NCBI GenBank assembly: GCA_030545055.2
Contig: CM061532.1
Span: 213,326,296-213,390,295, forward strand
DNA from: Neoaliturus tenellus
Taxonomy: Eukaryota > Arthropoda > Insecta > Hemiptera > Cicadellidae
Length of the DNA: 64,000 nt
Reading direction: 5' to 3'
Part shown: positions 16,441-24,425 of the stretch, in pieces
Layout of the letters: every line of letters begins with the position of its first letter
Numbering within the stretch: position 1 is the first letter of the stretch
Position numbers and translations under genes: made by a program
The notes under the pieces: generated by a model
The model's database searches: none
Seen by the model: the letters and a program-made list of their open reading frames with translations, nothing else
What the model was told of the DNA's origin: nothing

Positions 16441-16533
16441 GTCAAGGTAATCCAATTTTAACGCGAGAACGAGGAATAGAGCACTAAGTGGCATGTTAGT
16501 CCATTACCACAAAGTGATCTATTCCTCGCTCTC
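16441..16533 (-). ncRNA. Hairpin of the bHLH cassette (copy A)
   Basis: An imperfect ~30-bp stem with a ~14-nt loop (16465-16533), preceded on the plus strand by TCAAGGTAATCC. Three relatives lie in copy B (40161, 40699, 42212). Size and mismatches resemble a microRNA precursor, though a mere RNA 3'-end or DNA structure is possible. It directly follows the bHLH-like gene at 16590. Confidence 0.5.
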
Positions 16534-16589
16534 TATTCTACATCTACTTTTTTCAGTTTACTTATTTATATTAAAATGTTCAAATTTTA

Positions 16590-16805
16590 CTATGTAGAAT
16601 GTCCATTCTTTCTCTTCAACTCTTCGATTGTTTTTAGCAATTGTAACAAATATTCGTTAGTTTTCACCAAAGTCTTTAGTTTGCTACATCCAATTTCAAT
16701 GGAAGGTATTATAAGTTGTAATTTTATAAGTTCAATCTTTTCTTTCTTGCGAATTTCTTTCTTTATTATATTATTCCTTATTTTTGCTGAAGATTTAAAC
16801 TCCAT
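16590..16805 (-). CDS. bHLH-like protein, N-terminally replaced (fusion)
   Basis: 71 aa from the ATG at 16805. From S-S-A onward it matches the helix-loop-helix part of the copy B protein 40852-41253 (K-L-Q-L-I-I-P-S, L-K-T-L, Y-L-L-Q-L-L). The promoter, 5' UTR and first codons (M-E-F) instead match the separate copy B gene 41379-41627. A deletion therefore placed the bHLH body behind another gene's start. The basic region has lost the R-E-R pattern kept in copy B, so DNA binding may be altered; it could act as a dimerising inhibitor. Confidence 0.65.
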   Translation of the reverse strand: MEFKSSAKIRNNIIKKEIRKKEKIELIKLQLIIPSIEIGCSKLKTLVKTNEYLLQLLKTIEELKRKNGHST

Positions 16806-16933
16806 GTTGTTTCTGCTAAAGCCACAATAATAAAAGTCTCTTGAAACAACCTGCATTTATACACATTCCCCCACCACTTTATAATCCCCACTCCTTTCCC
16901 CCTCTTCTTTATATGTGGAAGGAAGTATTATAA

Positions 16934-16963
16934 TTAGATTCCTAATATTTCTTTTCCTTCTTC
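16934..16963 (-). pseudogene. 30-bp scar of the third bHLH gene
   Basis: Identical or nearly so to 42303-42332 of copy B, which codes the C-terminus and stop of the 42302-42643 gene. It is bordered on one side by sequence matching about 41690-41750 and on the other by sequence matching about 44480-44510, so two deletions are visible. Confidence 0.65.
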
Positions 16964-16990
16964 ACTACGTGGGGGAAGGGTAATTTGTTA

Positions 16991-17380
16991 TTACACTAGT
17001 TGTGCAAGAAAATAGCCGCCAGTGTCCACACCTTGTTCGTAGCACTCCATCATAGATTGTGCCCACTCCAACATGCGGTCTCTGTCATTTGGTGTGACAA
17101 GGAAAGAATGACTATCACCATACAATATAAAAGAGTCAATTCGTACATAACATCCTGAGTCCAACCATTTATTAGCTTCAGCCATAAACTTTTCTATTGT
17201 ATCAAATGGAAATTGTGGATCAATTGCTATGACTTTACGTTCTTCACTAAGTTCAACAGTATAATCATCATCGTCCTCATCATCTTCACTTTCACTGTCG
17301 TTACTTAAAGTGTCTTCAGATTGTTCAAAAACATCAGAAATTTCAGAAAAATTAAAATTTTCATTCAGATGAGGAGGCAT
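16991..17380 (-). CDS. Acidic early-type protein with alpha/beta domain
   Basis: 129 aa. Residues about 12-50 are very acidic (S/D/E runs with CK2-type sites). The rest forms an alpha/beta module: F-P-F-D-T-I-E-K-F helix, L-D-S-G-C-Y strand, then T-P-N-x-R-x-R-M and a helix, ending G-G-Y-F-x-A-Q-x-V. Homologue 44512-44922 keeps all of this. The module resembles the smaller left-end proteins (1824, 2185). Possibly a transcriptional or host-interaction factor; inferred only. Confidence 0.72.
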   Translation of the reverse strand: MPPHLNENFNFSEISDVFEQSEDTLSNDSESEDDEDDDDYTVELSEERKVIAIDPQFPFDTIEKFMAEANKWLDSGCYVRIDSFILYGDSHSFLVTPNDRDRMLEWAQSMMECYEQGVDTGGYFLAQLV

Positions 17381-17610
17381 TTTGAAGCAAGAAATATTAT
17401 AAACAGCAGAGACGAAACGACAAGAGCGGCATGTAGAAGAAAAATGAAGGGGTGACCAACGCTCGCTCCGCTTTTATAATAGTATGCAAATGAGGGGTAG
17501 GTGCTGACCATGACCAGTCATCGACCCAAAGGAGTGGGGCAAGTACTTTTCTTACTACTTGGATGGAAGTAGGTTAGTAGGTCACGAGACTTAGAGTGTT
17601 AAAAAATAAT

Positions 17611-17652
17611 GGGGGAGAAACACGACGCTATAACGCGTTGTGTTTCTCCCCC
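17611..17652 (-). terminator. Perfect stem-loop with T-run after the 17694 gene
   Basis: GGGGGAGAAACAC pairs perfectly with GTGTTTCTCCCCC; on the minus strand ATTATTTTTTAAC follows. Copy B has the same fold (45624-45666). No AATAAA is present after this gene. The TGACCTTGA motif is degenerate here. Confidence 0.58.
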
Positions 17653-17693
17653 AGTATTTTTTTAAGCAATAATTTGGAAAAAGCTATGTGAAT

Positions 17694-18626
17694 TTACTTG
17701 CTACGCCCCCACCTTGTAATACCATCCAGTTTGTGTCTGAGGAGATAGTCTTTAGAGTCTAACTCATAAACGGATTTCTCTTTGCGCAAGGATTCAATCA
17801 CTTTAATATTATATCTTACGCCGTTACAAGTTGCCAAAATGTGTTCGTTGTCAATAACACTTTCAAAAAAATAGACACAACCTCTCTTAAGCCTATTTCC
17901 TTTCACACCAATAATTTTGGATTGGTATTCAACAGTGGGGGTTTCTGTCACTTGTAGTTCAGAAATGTGTTTTACGACATGTACACGGCAAAAACTTTCG
18001 TTTTTTACACATTTCCTCCCACAAGGTGATCCTTTCTTAATTCCCCTAGTAAGCATTTCAGGGCAAGTAGTGGGACGGCTAAATGCCCTACGACGCTGTT
18101 CTTGTAATAATTGAAATTGCTCTGAAGGAGCGGGTTTAGGAGTAGGTTTAGGAGTAAGTTTAGGAGCTGGTTTAGAAGCTGGTTTAGGAGCTGATTTAGG
18201 AGATGATTTAGTAGCAGGTTGAGAGGATTCAGTTTTGTGATAGGTATGATCTTCAGGTGTACTAAGTGGTGGGGTAGGAGGCAATGGTGATAGTGGGATA
18301 ATGGGTGTGCTTAGACGATGAACAATGGTTTCAACGGAAGGGGTATTAGGATGGTGGTGAACTGGCTTCTGCGGTGGCGGCATAGTAGTTGATGGTGGTG
18401 CGGAGTCCTTTGAAGGCGAAGGCGGTGAAAAAATACTACGAAGTCTAGAAGTGTTAGTTGGCGGAAGAATAGCTCCAGAAGTTGAAGGTTGAGATGCAAG
18501 TCGATTCTTGTAGCAATCAGGAAGGTTTTTGAGGCGAAGAGTTTTCTTAGGTGCAGGAACAGCCGTAGTAGAAATAGAAGTCGAAGTAGAAGTTAAAGTA
18601 GAAGTTGTAGTTGGCAGAGATAACAT
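17694..18626 (-). CDS. Pro/Ser/Thr-rich protein with short zinc-binding module
   Basis: 310 aa. The N-terminal two thirds are disordered, rich in S, T and P, with a K-P-A-P-K-P-T-type repeat (about 143-165) that is absent from copy B. Residues about 187-220 carry C-P-E-M-L-x-R-G-I-K-K-G-S-x-C-G-R-K-C ... F-C-R-V-H, a compact Cys/His module of a kind found in several large DNA virus proteins. A conserved C-terminal domain of ~90 residues follows. Homologue 45705-46562. It is the first minus-strand gene from the right end, probably early. Role unknown. Confidence 0.72.
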   Translation of the reverse strand: MLSLPTTTSTLTSTSTSISTTAVPAPKKTLRLKNLPDCYKNRLASQPSTSGAILPPTNTSRLRSIFSPPSPSKDSAPPSTTMPPPQKPVHHHPNTPSVETIVHRLSTPIIPLSPLPPTPPLSTPEDHTYHKTESSQPATKSSPKSAPKPASKPAPKLTPKPTPKPAPSEQFQLLQEQRRRAFSRPTTCPEMLTRGIKKGSPCGRKCVKNESFCRVHVVKHISELQVTETPTVEYQSKIIGVKGNRLKRGCVYFFESVIDNEHILATCNGVRYNIKVIESLRKEKSVYELDSKDYLLRHKLDGITRWGRSK

Positions 18627-18783
18627 GGTTGTGGCTCCAAGTTCGCAGCGTAACGTCTGGAATCAGAATGAAATGTTAGCCGCAGTCGGTACGTCTTTTA
18701 TAACAATATGCAAATGAGAGGGGTAGCAGCTGGCCGAGACTGATTATTGACCTGGGAGGTGGGGGAAAAGGGGAAAGAGAAGG

Positions 18784-18940
18784 TATTTATTTAAAATAAT
18801 TCGCATAACTTTTGACTAAAATAAGATAACCAAATTCTTCTTTTACCAAAATGTTTGTCTTACATAGACCTTTTCAATGATGTATCGCTTGTCCAAATCC
18901 GTCAATCCGTTATCAAGTTATAGCCATTTTAATTTTTCAG
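18784..18940. repeat. Conserved AT-rich noncoding block
   Basis: About 155 bp with the phrase TTCGCATAACTTTTGACTAA. It occurs once in copy A and twice in copy B (45075-45230 and 46720-46865), each time just before a G-tract. It has no open frame. Its strong conservation suggests a regulatory or replication role. Confidence 0.65.
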
Positions 18941-18964
18941 GTCATGACCGGTCGTTCACCCGTA

Positions 18965-19100
18965 GTGGGGGAAGGAGTGGGGGTAGGAGTGGGGGAGGGA
19001 GGGGGGGGGGTCGACTCCATTTTTTCGGGGGGGGGAGGGGGGGAGGGGGGGGGGGGGGGGGGGGAGGGGGGGGGAATCGGCTCCATTTTTTCGGGGGGGG
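18965..19100 (+). repeat. G-tract minisatellite, G-quadruplex-prone
   Basis: Runs of 7-14 G separated by short spacers, with the unit CTCCATTTTTTCGGGG occurring twice here and again at 20298. Open frames across it are artefacts of the repeat. The second G-block is at 20280-20352. Confidence 0.8.
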
Positions 19101-19101
19101 G

Positions 19102-19138
19102 GGGTCATTGACCCTTCCGAAAGTGGGTCAAGGTCATT
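19102..19138 (+). promoter_or_regulatory. GGGTCA-t-TGACCC palindrome and GGGTCAAGGTCA
   Basis: A 13-bp perfect inverted repeat of nuclear-receptor half-sites spaced by one base, followed 10 bp later by TCAAGGTCA. The same pair is in copy B (46945-46976). Between here and 19812 there is no gene; 19740-19770 is a CA microsatellite. Confidence 0.55.
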
Positions 19139-19812
19139 CAAGATTTATAATGATCCAAGGTGATGGGAACAGTAATACTGTTCCCACCACCCTGTTTGCC
19201 TAGCGGTTCCCACTCCCAACCCACTAGTTACGTTCTGCAAGGGAGGTCCCTGGGCCGTCCGCATCAAAGCGTAACTTCCCGTCCGCATCAAAGCGTAACC
19301 ATTAATTTCAGGGAAACTGGAACAGTTAATGCAGAAACGCAACTCTAACCCCACCCAAACTAATCCCACCCATCATATTCCTAAACAAAATGCAAAAAAA
19401 GTCCGACTTGCGGATGTCCCACCCATTTTAAATGAAGTTCAACTGAACTTCTGAATTTACAGTTAATCTACCCCCTAACATCTAGCTGTAAGGCAAAACA
19501 AATGCACAAAACAAACATAAATTATTAGTACCAACACATCATTATAACCAAATAATTCAACACAACCAAATACCATCATTATTCTTAAAATTAATACACC
19601 TTAATGCTAAACACCTCTTAAAATTAATACACCTTAATGCTAAATACCATCATTATTCTTAAAAATTAATACACCTTAATGCTAAACCCAACTTATAACT
19701 AACATCGCAATGCGCAAATTATTTCTTAAATTAAATACACCTTAAAACTAAACACACACACACACACACACATACCACATTGCATTAAAAAACGCAACAT
19801 AGTAGAAGAAGT

Positions 19813-19896
19813 TCAAATATATATAGGCCTACTATATATTTGAAACCTCTTGCTGAGTCGCCAACAACCTTTCGCTATGAAAGTTTGTTGGCGACT
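19813..19896. other. 33-bp palindrome followed by a conserved covarying hairpin
   Basis: A palindrome centred on AGGCCT (19813-19845), then 12 bp, then a 39-nt stem-loop (19858-19896) with a gcta loop. Both are kept in copy B at 47606-47688, where the hairpin carries paired base changes. Candidate replication or packaging signal, or a structured RNA leader. Confidence 0.5.
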
Positions 19897-20279
19897 GAAG
19901 CAAAGATATAGCTCCTATCGCTCCTCGGGTTTTCAAGGAGTGGGGGAAGTTGTTTCACTCCAGTACAATGTTCAATCCAGTCCAATTCGCAGCAGTGTAA
20001 AAGGAAGGCGAAGGAGTGGGGAGCAGCATATGCACAGCAACGCAAAACCAAGGTTTGAGGTTAGAATTATCCATGTGCAGTAGCGCTAAAGTGAGTAATA
20101 CAGGACTAGGCGCATGCGCAATAGCATAGTCACTATTCCGATCCGGAGAACTCGTTGCATGCGCAGCAGGTTTGAGGTTAGAATTATCCATGGCAGCTGC
20201 CATATTTAGTCTGGTTTCACCACATAAAGTCAACAACCGGTAGTGACCGGCCATTGACCTGGAGGAGTGGGGGAAGGAG

Positions 20280-20352
20280 TGGGGGAAGGGGGGGGGGCTC
20301 CATTTTTTCGGGGGGGGGGGAGGGGGGGGCGGGGGGGGGGAGGGGGGGGGGG
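20280..20352 (+). repeat. Second G-tract block of copy A
   Basis: Mostly G with single A or C interruptions; contains one CTCCATTTTTTCGGGG unit. It ends directly at the AGGTCA palindrome. No gene lies between 19900 and 20739 apart from regulatory-looking repeats (ATCCATGG-type repeats near 20060 and 20175). Confidence 0.8.
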
Positions 20353-20365
20353 AGGTCATTGACCT
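20353..20365. promoter_or_regulatory. Perfect AGGTCA-t-TGACCT inverted repeat (EcRE-type)
   Basis: This is the IR-1 arrangement preferred by the insect ecdysone receptor EcR/USP and related receptors. A second GGTCATTGACC lies 9 bp on. It lies about 385 bp before the plus-strand gene at 20740 and near the start of the minus-strand gene block. Binding is inferred from sequence alone. Confidence 0.55.
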
Positions 20366-20739
20366 TTCCGGTCGGTCATTGACCCCAAGGAGTAGGGATA
20401 GACACAGAACCCTACTTCTCTTACTACTCAGGTGAAAGTCGGTCAACCAGTCATTTGCTTGCCATCTGCCGCCATCTGGCTGGAGTTATTGCCTCTATAA
20501 AGGTGGGTAGTTTATCGCGCTACAAACATTCATTGCCTCGCATCCGCTCGGTCATCATCTCTCGTTAGTTTTATGTTATGACTACTTCACTTACTAGGTT
20601 TGAGGTTAGAATTATCCATGGAATAGCCTTCGTAAATTCTAACCTATAAAATTACTACTCTGGCTTTCTGTTTCAATTTCTTTTACACTTCATTTTATAT
20701 CTCAGTCTTATTTTAACTTCTGAACTTAACACATCGGTT

Positions 20740-21078
20740 ATGATGACTGCACAATGTTTAAAATTAAAGCTTTTGCGAACACAACACATATTACGAAGTA
20801 CTTCTAAACCTTCAATTTCAAAGTGTAGAACTAATTTAAATAGAGTTAGGAAGAAGTACAGTTTTAACCCATTATACTCAAAGACTTCGCAGGTTAATGT
20901 TGATGATAATGTTATTTACAACATTTTGCATTCTATGTTACAATTCAACAACTTTGAACTTGTTACACCTATCGACTGTGTTCAACAAGTTTTTTTATTT
21001 TACCCCTACTATTCCTCATATAAGCGCTGTCACCACAATTCCTACTTCATGCTCCTCTATTCTCTTCAGTTAAGCTAA
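20740..21078 (+). CDS. Only plus-strand gene of copy A; conserved basic protein
   Basis: 112 aa. N-terminal half basic (K/R-rich, F-N-P-L-Y-S), then D-D-N-V-I-x-N-I-L-x-S-M-L helix, F-E-L-V-T-P-I-D-C-V-Q-Q-V-F and a C-terminal segment with C, H and aromatic residues. The homologue at 48687-49037 is about 65-70 percent identical by eye, which supports coding. A TATAAAGG lies near 20497, about 240 bp upstream. Family not recognised. Being divergent to all others, it may be an immediate-early or regulatory gene. Confidence 0.65.
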   Translation: MMTAQCLKLKLLRTQHILRSTSKPSISKCRTNLNRVRKKYSFNPLYSKTSQVNVDDNVIYNILHSMLQFNNFELVTPIDCVQQVFLFYPYYSSYKRCHHNSYFMLLYSLQLS

Positions 21079-21285
21079 GGTTTGAGGTTAGACTTATCCA
21101 TGGCGGCCGCCATGTCTAGTTCAGTTTCACCACATAGAGTCGGCGACCGGTTATTGGTCTAAAGGAGTGGGGGAATGGGTGGTGGGGAGAAGGTTGCCAT
21201 TTTATAAGCCCTCTCCCTAGGCGGCGCTTCTCATTCAATCGCCAACTTTCAAACAATAAACACCTCTCCCATGGCACAAATGAAT

Positions 21286-21642
21286 TATCCCACTATCACC
21301 AACTAGTTCAACTTTGAACTATTTCTGGTGGTAGTTGGGTAGGCTTTTTTAAAACTTACTCTGGATGACCTTGACATACTTTCTAGGCCCCCAGTTATAA
21401 CTGTTGAATTTCAGTTTTGATCTTACTCTTAATTTTTGTTCAACTTTTGAGTTTAGTTAACACAGTTGAATTTTACTTTTCAACTAACTCTTCATTCATG
21501 CCCAATTCTACTTCAAATTCAGGGCATATGCTCTCGCCATCTGCACCCTGCAGCTGCCCTGGCAGCTGACACCATCTGACCCCTGCAGCTGCCCTGGCAG
21601 CTGACGTCACTTCCGGTTTAGAAGTGGCTTTTTCCCACTACT
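21286..21642. repeat. Right terminal inverted repeat of copy A
   Basis: The inner part (21286-21435) mirrors bases 1-150 and brings the stem-loop, TTTTTTAAAAC and TGACCTTGA into plus-strand order, downstream of the plus-strand gene. The outer part has two GCAGCTGCCCTGGCAGCTGA units (21550-21604), TGACGTCACTTCCGG (21602-21616) and ends CACTACT. The end at 21642 is inferred by likeness to copy B. Bases 21079-21285 between gene and repeat hold no gene. Confidence 0.75.
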
Positions 21643-23252
21643 CCTAGCAACCAGAAACACAGCAGTACATCTCGCTAGGTTAGTTAAGGTTATGTTTTAT
21701 TTGCTATGATCTAAAATGTAATTTTTCACTTGTTTAGAATTTATTGAATTGTGTAGTGTGATGAAAAATATCGTTCGTAACTCGGACCAAAACAGTTTCT
21801 TTTTTGTCCAAGGACTGATAAATCAGCTGGAATATTTTTTTATGTCCTAGGACTGAAAAGTCAGCTCTTTGCTAAGTATACTAATTATAATTTATTAATT
21901 TTGAGATGCAGATTTTTTAAATTTATACTTTATAAAGATCACTGTTTGTAAATAACAGAAATGTGAACACTGCATATTACTTACTTAGTAAATATAACCT
22001 CGAAAATACAACTTTACACTTAATATTTTTAACGATTAAAAGTCTAATAATTAGGACTCGCCCTTGTCTTTTTTTCTTCTTGCTAACATTTCTCTTACAC
22101 AAAGACTCATTTTTTAACTTTCGATAACCTATGTTTCTTTCCTTCAAAAACCGATCAGAAAGTTCAGTTGTTTCAGTATCTTAACTAAAAACCAGTTGAT
22201 TTTAACTTTAAAGTACACCACACGACTCAACCACCTGTGTGATTCACCGGCACCGCGCGATGACTGGAAGAAGGGCACTTAAGTTTGTCCACAAAAACAC
22301 GAGTAGATCAGCTGATGTTGCAGATATCAATGTAGTTCCTGCAGGATCCGATAGATGGAACCATAAGCTATCAAATAAAGCAATCCGGAAAAAGGGCACT
22401 TTGGACTAAGTGCCCTTCTTCCACCCAGCTCCTCAATTTCTCATTATGATAAAAAAAAAAGAAAAAAACGTTGTTCATCACTCGGAGAAAAAGGGACTTT
22501 TTAACGCTTGATCGTTTTTTAAACTCGGCTACGCCTACCTTTTAAAACACGATTGCGCACCAAAAAGACCCATTTGCTCATAGTGATGAAAACTACTATT
22601 AAATGTAGTACTGTGTTGCAAAATACAAAGTGCTTGGTATACAATTGGTAATATAACTCCTTTAGGGATCAGTATCCTAACAAAGTTGTAATTTTTCTGT
22701 GATTGTATTCGTGGGATTAATTCCGAATCTATGAGTTAAATTCACTGAGATGACGTTGTATTTCACATGTATTAGTTGAAGATGTTAATTATTATATAGC
22801 TGTAAATGTTATATTTTAAACAGCGTTTTCTAAAAAAAAACACAATCTCATTAAAAAAAATATTTTCCTTACCGAAATTAATTATAATACTGAATTAAGC
22901 AAAATTTGTATGCTCCTTTTTGTTTCATTATCTATCAATTTTATCACTATTGGCAAATAAAACTAATGGCGGTTGAGTATGACTGGTTCATAATTCATAA
23001 GTGACTCATTTATTTGTCACTAGGCATCTACTAGAGGCATATGTCGATATGTCAATAGACAAGGAGTAGAAATGCACAAAGAAGTTTTAGTTTTTTTCGA
23101 AAGAGTAGTATTTGATGCTGACTAATTAAAACTGCTTTCTACAAAAAACTCCTTATTGAATTTTCCAAATAATATGAACGGAAAATGCTCTAGATAGTAT
23201 ACTTTGTTAATTTGTGCTGCGTCTTACAATACACACCCAGCTTATCTTGTTC
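21643..23252. other. Non-viral sequence between the two elements
   Basis: 1.6 kb of AT-rich DNA with no convincing open frame, no RT or transposase remnant and no RNA gene seen. It contains one small palindromic element (22265-22423). It separates the elements, so they are two insertions or a duplication with spacer, not a head-to-tail concatemer. Confidence 0.6.
22265..22423. mobile_element. MITE-like element with 17-bp perfect inverted ends
   Basis: TGGAAGAAGGGCACTTA at 22265 is mirrored at 22407-22423. The ~159-bp unit has no coding capacity. No target duplication was confirmed. Confidence 0.5.
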
Positions 23253-23258
23253 CCCATA
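23253..23258. repeat. Target-site duplication, left (cccata)
   Basis: Same six bases as 49619-49624, directly outside the AG...CT ends of copy B. Six-base duplications are standard for Polintons. Confidence 0.9.
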
Positions 23259-23515
23259 AGTAGTTAGATTTGGTTACTTCTGGCTCAGGTCAGCTGCCCC
23301 GGAAGCCACGTGCCGGGGCACATAGCTTCCGGTCGTATATTAAATGAGGGGTGAGGAGGTGGGGTGAGCGTTTGAAGTAGATTTGCGCATAAATTAAAAG
23401 TTAGTTCAAGACTGAAATTCAACAATTTGGGGTTGAACAAAATGTGCGCATAAAATAACCGGGTTCAACTAAAACTCCGCATAAATTAAAAGTTAGTTCA
23501 AAACTGAAATTCAAC
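23259..23515. repeat. Left terminal inverted repeat of copy B
   Basis: Matches 49362-49618 in inverse, 257 bp each. Begins AGTAGTTAG, contains the palindromic CCGGAAGCCACGTGCCGGGG region and two units of GCATAAATTAAAAGTTAGTTCAA about 93 bp apart. These subterminal units are candidates for replication or terminal-protein sites. Confidence 0.92.
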
Positions 23516-23541
23516 TTGATAATTGGGTTACGGGAAGTATG

Positions 23542-23635
23542 TCAAGGTCATCCCGAGTAAGTTTTAAAAAAGCCTATCCCGCTACCACAGGAAATAGTTC
23601 TGAGAGTTGAACTATCCGGTGATAGCGGGATAGGT
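23542..23635 (-). terminator. Stem-loop/T-run module at the left end of copy B
   Basis: Equivalent to 62-152: a long stem (CCTATCCCGCTACCAC with its complement), T6, AAAAC and TGACCTTGA on the minus strand. It follows the membrane protein gene. Confidence 0.5.
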
Positions 23636-23698
23636 AGATTTAAGTTTTGAACTTTATTCGTAAAAACAAATACAATCAATGTGCAAAAAGAAATACAA

Positions 23699-23938
23699 TC
23701 AATGTGCAATACAGGTTGAATTTTTGTGATGAAACACGGAGTTGTAAAAGCAAACGCCGACGACGAGGATAAGGTAAAGGCAGAGTCCCCAGATGACGTA
23801 TTTGACAAGTTTGAAGAAACGTAATATCTCGAGTTGGTTTTCCCGTTCCAATTCCAATCGTCTAATTTCCAATTTCAACTTTTCCTCTTTCATCTTTTCC
23901 TCCTCCATCCTTGAGTTGAAGGAAACTTCATCCATCAT
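23699..23938 (-). CDS. Small coiled-coil membrane protein (copy B)
   Basis: 79 aa from the ATG pair at 23938. A charged E/K/L/R helix is followed by a hydrophobic segment (about residues 45-66) and a His/Lys tail. Counterpart of 190-435 with a slightly longer helix. Confidence 0.75.
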   Translation of the reverse strand: MMDEVSFNSRMEEEKMKEEKLKLEIRRLELERENQLEILRFFKLVKYVIWGLCLYLILVVGVCFYNSVFHHKNSTCIAH

Positions 23939-24092
23939 TAGTGTTGTTTTTTGGTGTTTGAAATTTTGAAACAAGTGATGTTGATAGTTCAAATGTTGGA
24001 GACGGAATGAGAAATAAAAGCGAGGAACGTTAGTTAAACGAATAAGTGGTGGGGGGAGGTTGAATTACAAAGAAGTGGTGGGGGAAGTTGAA

Positions 24093-24377
24093 TCACAAAG
24101 AAGTGGTGGGGGAAGGAGGTTGCTCACCAGTTGCTTCCGTACTTGTTGTTGTCGTGTCTGATTGTAGAGGTGTAAGTGGAGTAAGATTAAGCAAACTATC
24201 TTCATCAGAACTGTCAACCTTATCACAAATAGGACAGGCGTAAGTTATTTCCAGATTCATTTTAACAGTGTTGAATTTACTAACAATTTCGTGTAAAGTA
24301 TTAAATATTTCTTGCAAATCTTCTTTAGAATTTACTTCGAAACTAGAATTCATTCGTGCCAACGGAGAGTTGTTCAT
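24093..24377 (-). CDS. Small acidic protein with CPxC motif (copy B)
   Basis: 94 aa, counterpart of 557-823. The N-terminal helix, C-P-I-C and SSDEDS are kept; the Thr/Ser-rich tail is longer. The end (S-P-T-T-S-L) is coded by a CCCCCACCACTT box, and two more boxes follow within 50 bp, so the promoter of the next gene is box-rich. Confidence 0.7.
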   Translation of the reverse strand: MNNSPLARMNSSFEVNSKEDLQEIFNTLHEIVSKFNTVKMNLEITYACPICDKVDSSDEDSLLNLTPLTPLQSDTTTTSTEATGEQPPSPTTSL

Positions 24378-24425
24378 CGTGCGAGAGTCGGTGATTGAAT
24401 GAAGATCAGTGCTTAGGAAGGAGGC

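Larger units (their letters stand above)
1..21642. mobile_element. Maverick/Polinton (adintovirus-like) element, copy A; left tip outside window
   Basis: Gene set and order are those of an adintovirus-type Polinton: protein-primed PolB, chromodomain integrase, A32-like ATPase, adenain-like protease, PLA2 minor capsid, single- and double-jelly-roll capsid proteins. Bases 1-150 are the inverse of 21286 to about 21435, so the element started roughly 200 bp before base 1. The right end is placed at 21642 because the inverse reads AGTAGT..., like the mapped end of copy B (AGTAGTTAG...). It is shorter than copy B mainly through loss of about 4 kb between the polymerase gene and the acidic gene at 16991. 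Most genes are open, so insertion is not ancient, but the penton-like gene is frameshifted. Confidence 0.93.

Noticed and set aside
18877..19203. Plus-strand open frame coding poly-Gly/Arg
   Set aside because: It is produced by the G-tracts. Copy B has no matching protein, and run lengths vary.
19955..20446. Minus-strand 163-codon open frame rich in Pro
   Set aside because: Reads through G/C-tracts and noncoding repeats; no conserved counterpart in copy B.
21643..23252. Idea that the two elements form a head-to-tail viral concatemer
   Set aside because: 1.6 kb of unrelated DNA lies between them, and copy B has its own target duplication.
23548..23808. Minus-strand open frame overlapping the membrane protein gene
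   Set aside because: Shadow frame of the 23699 gene and terminal repeat; the conserved frame is the other one.
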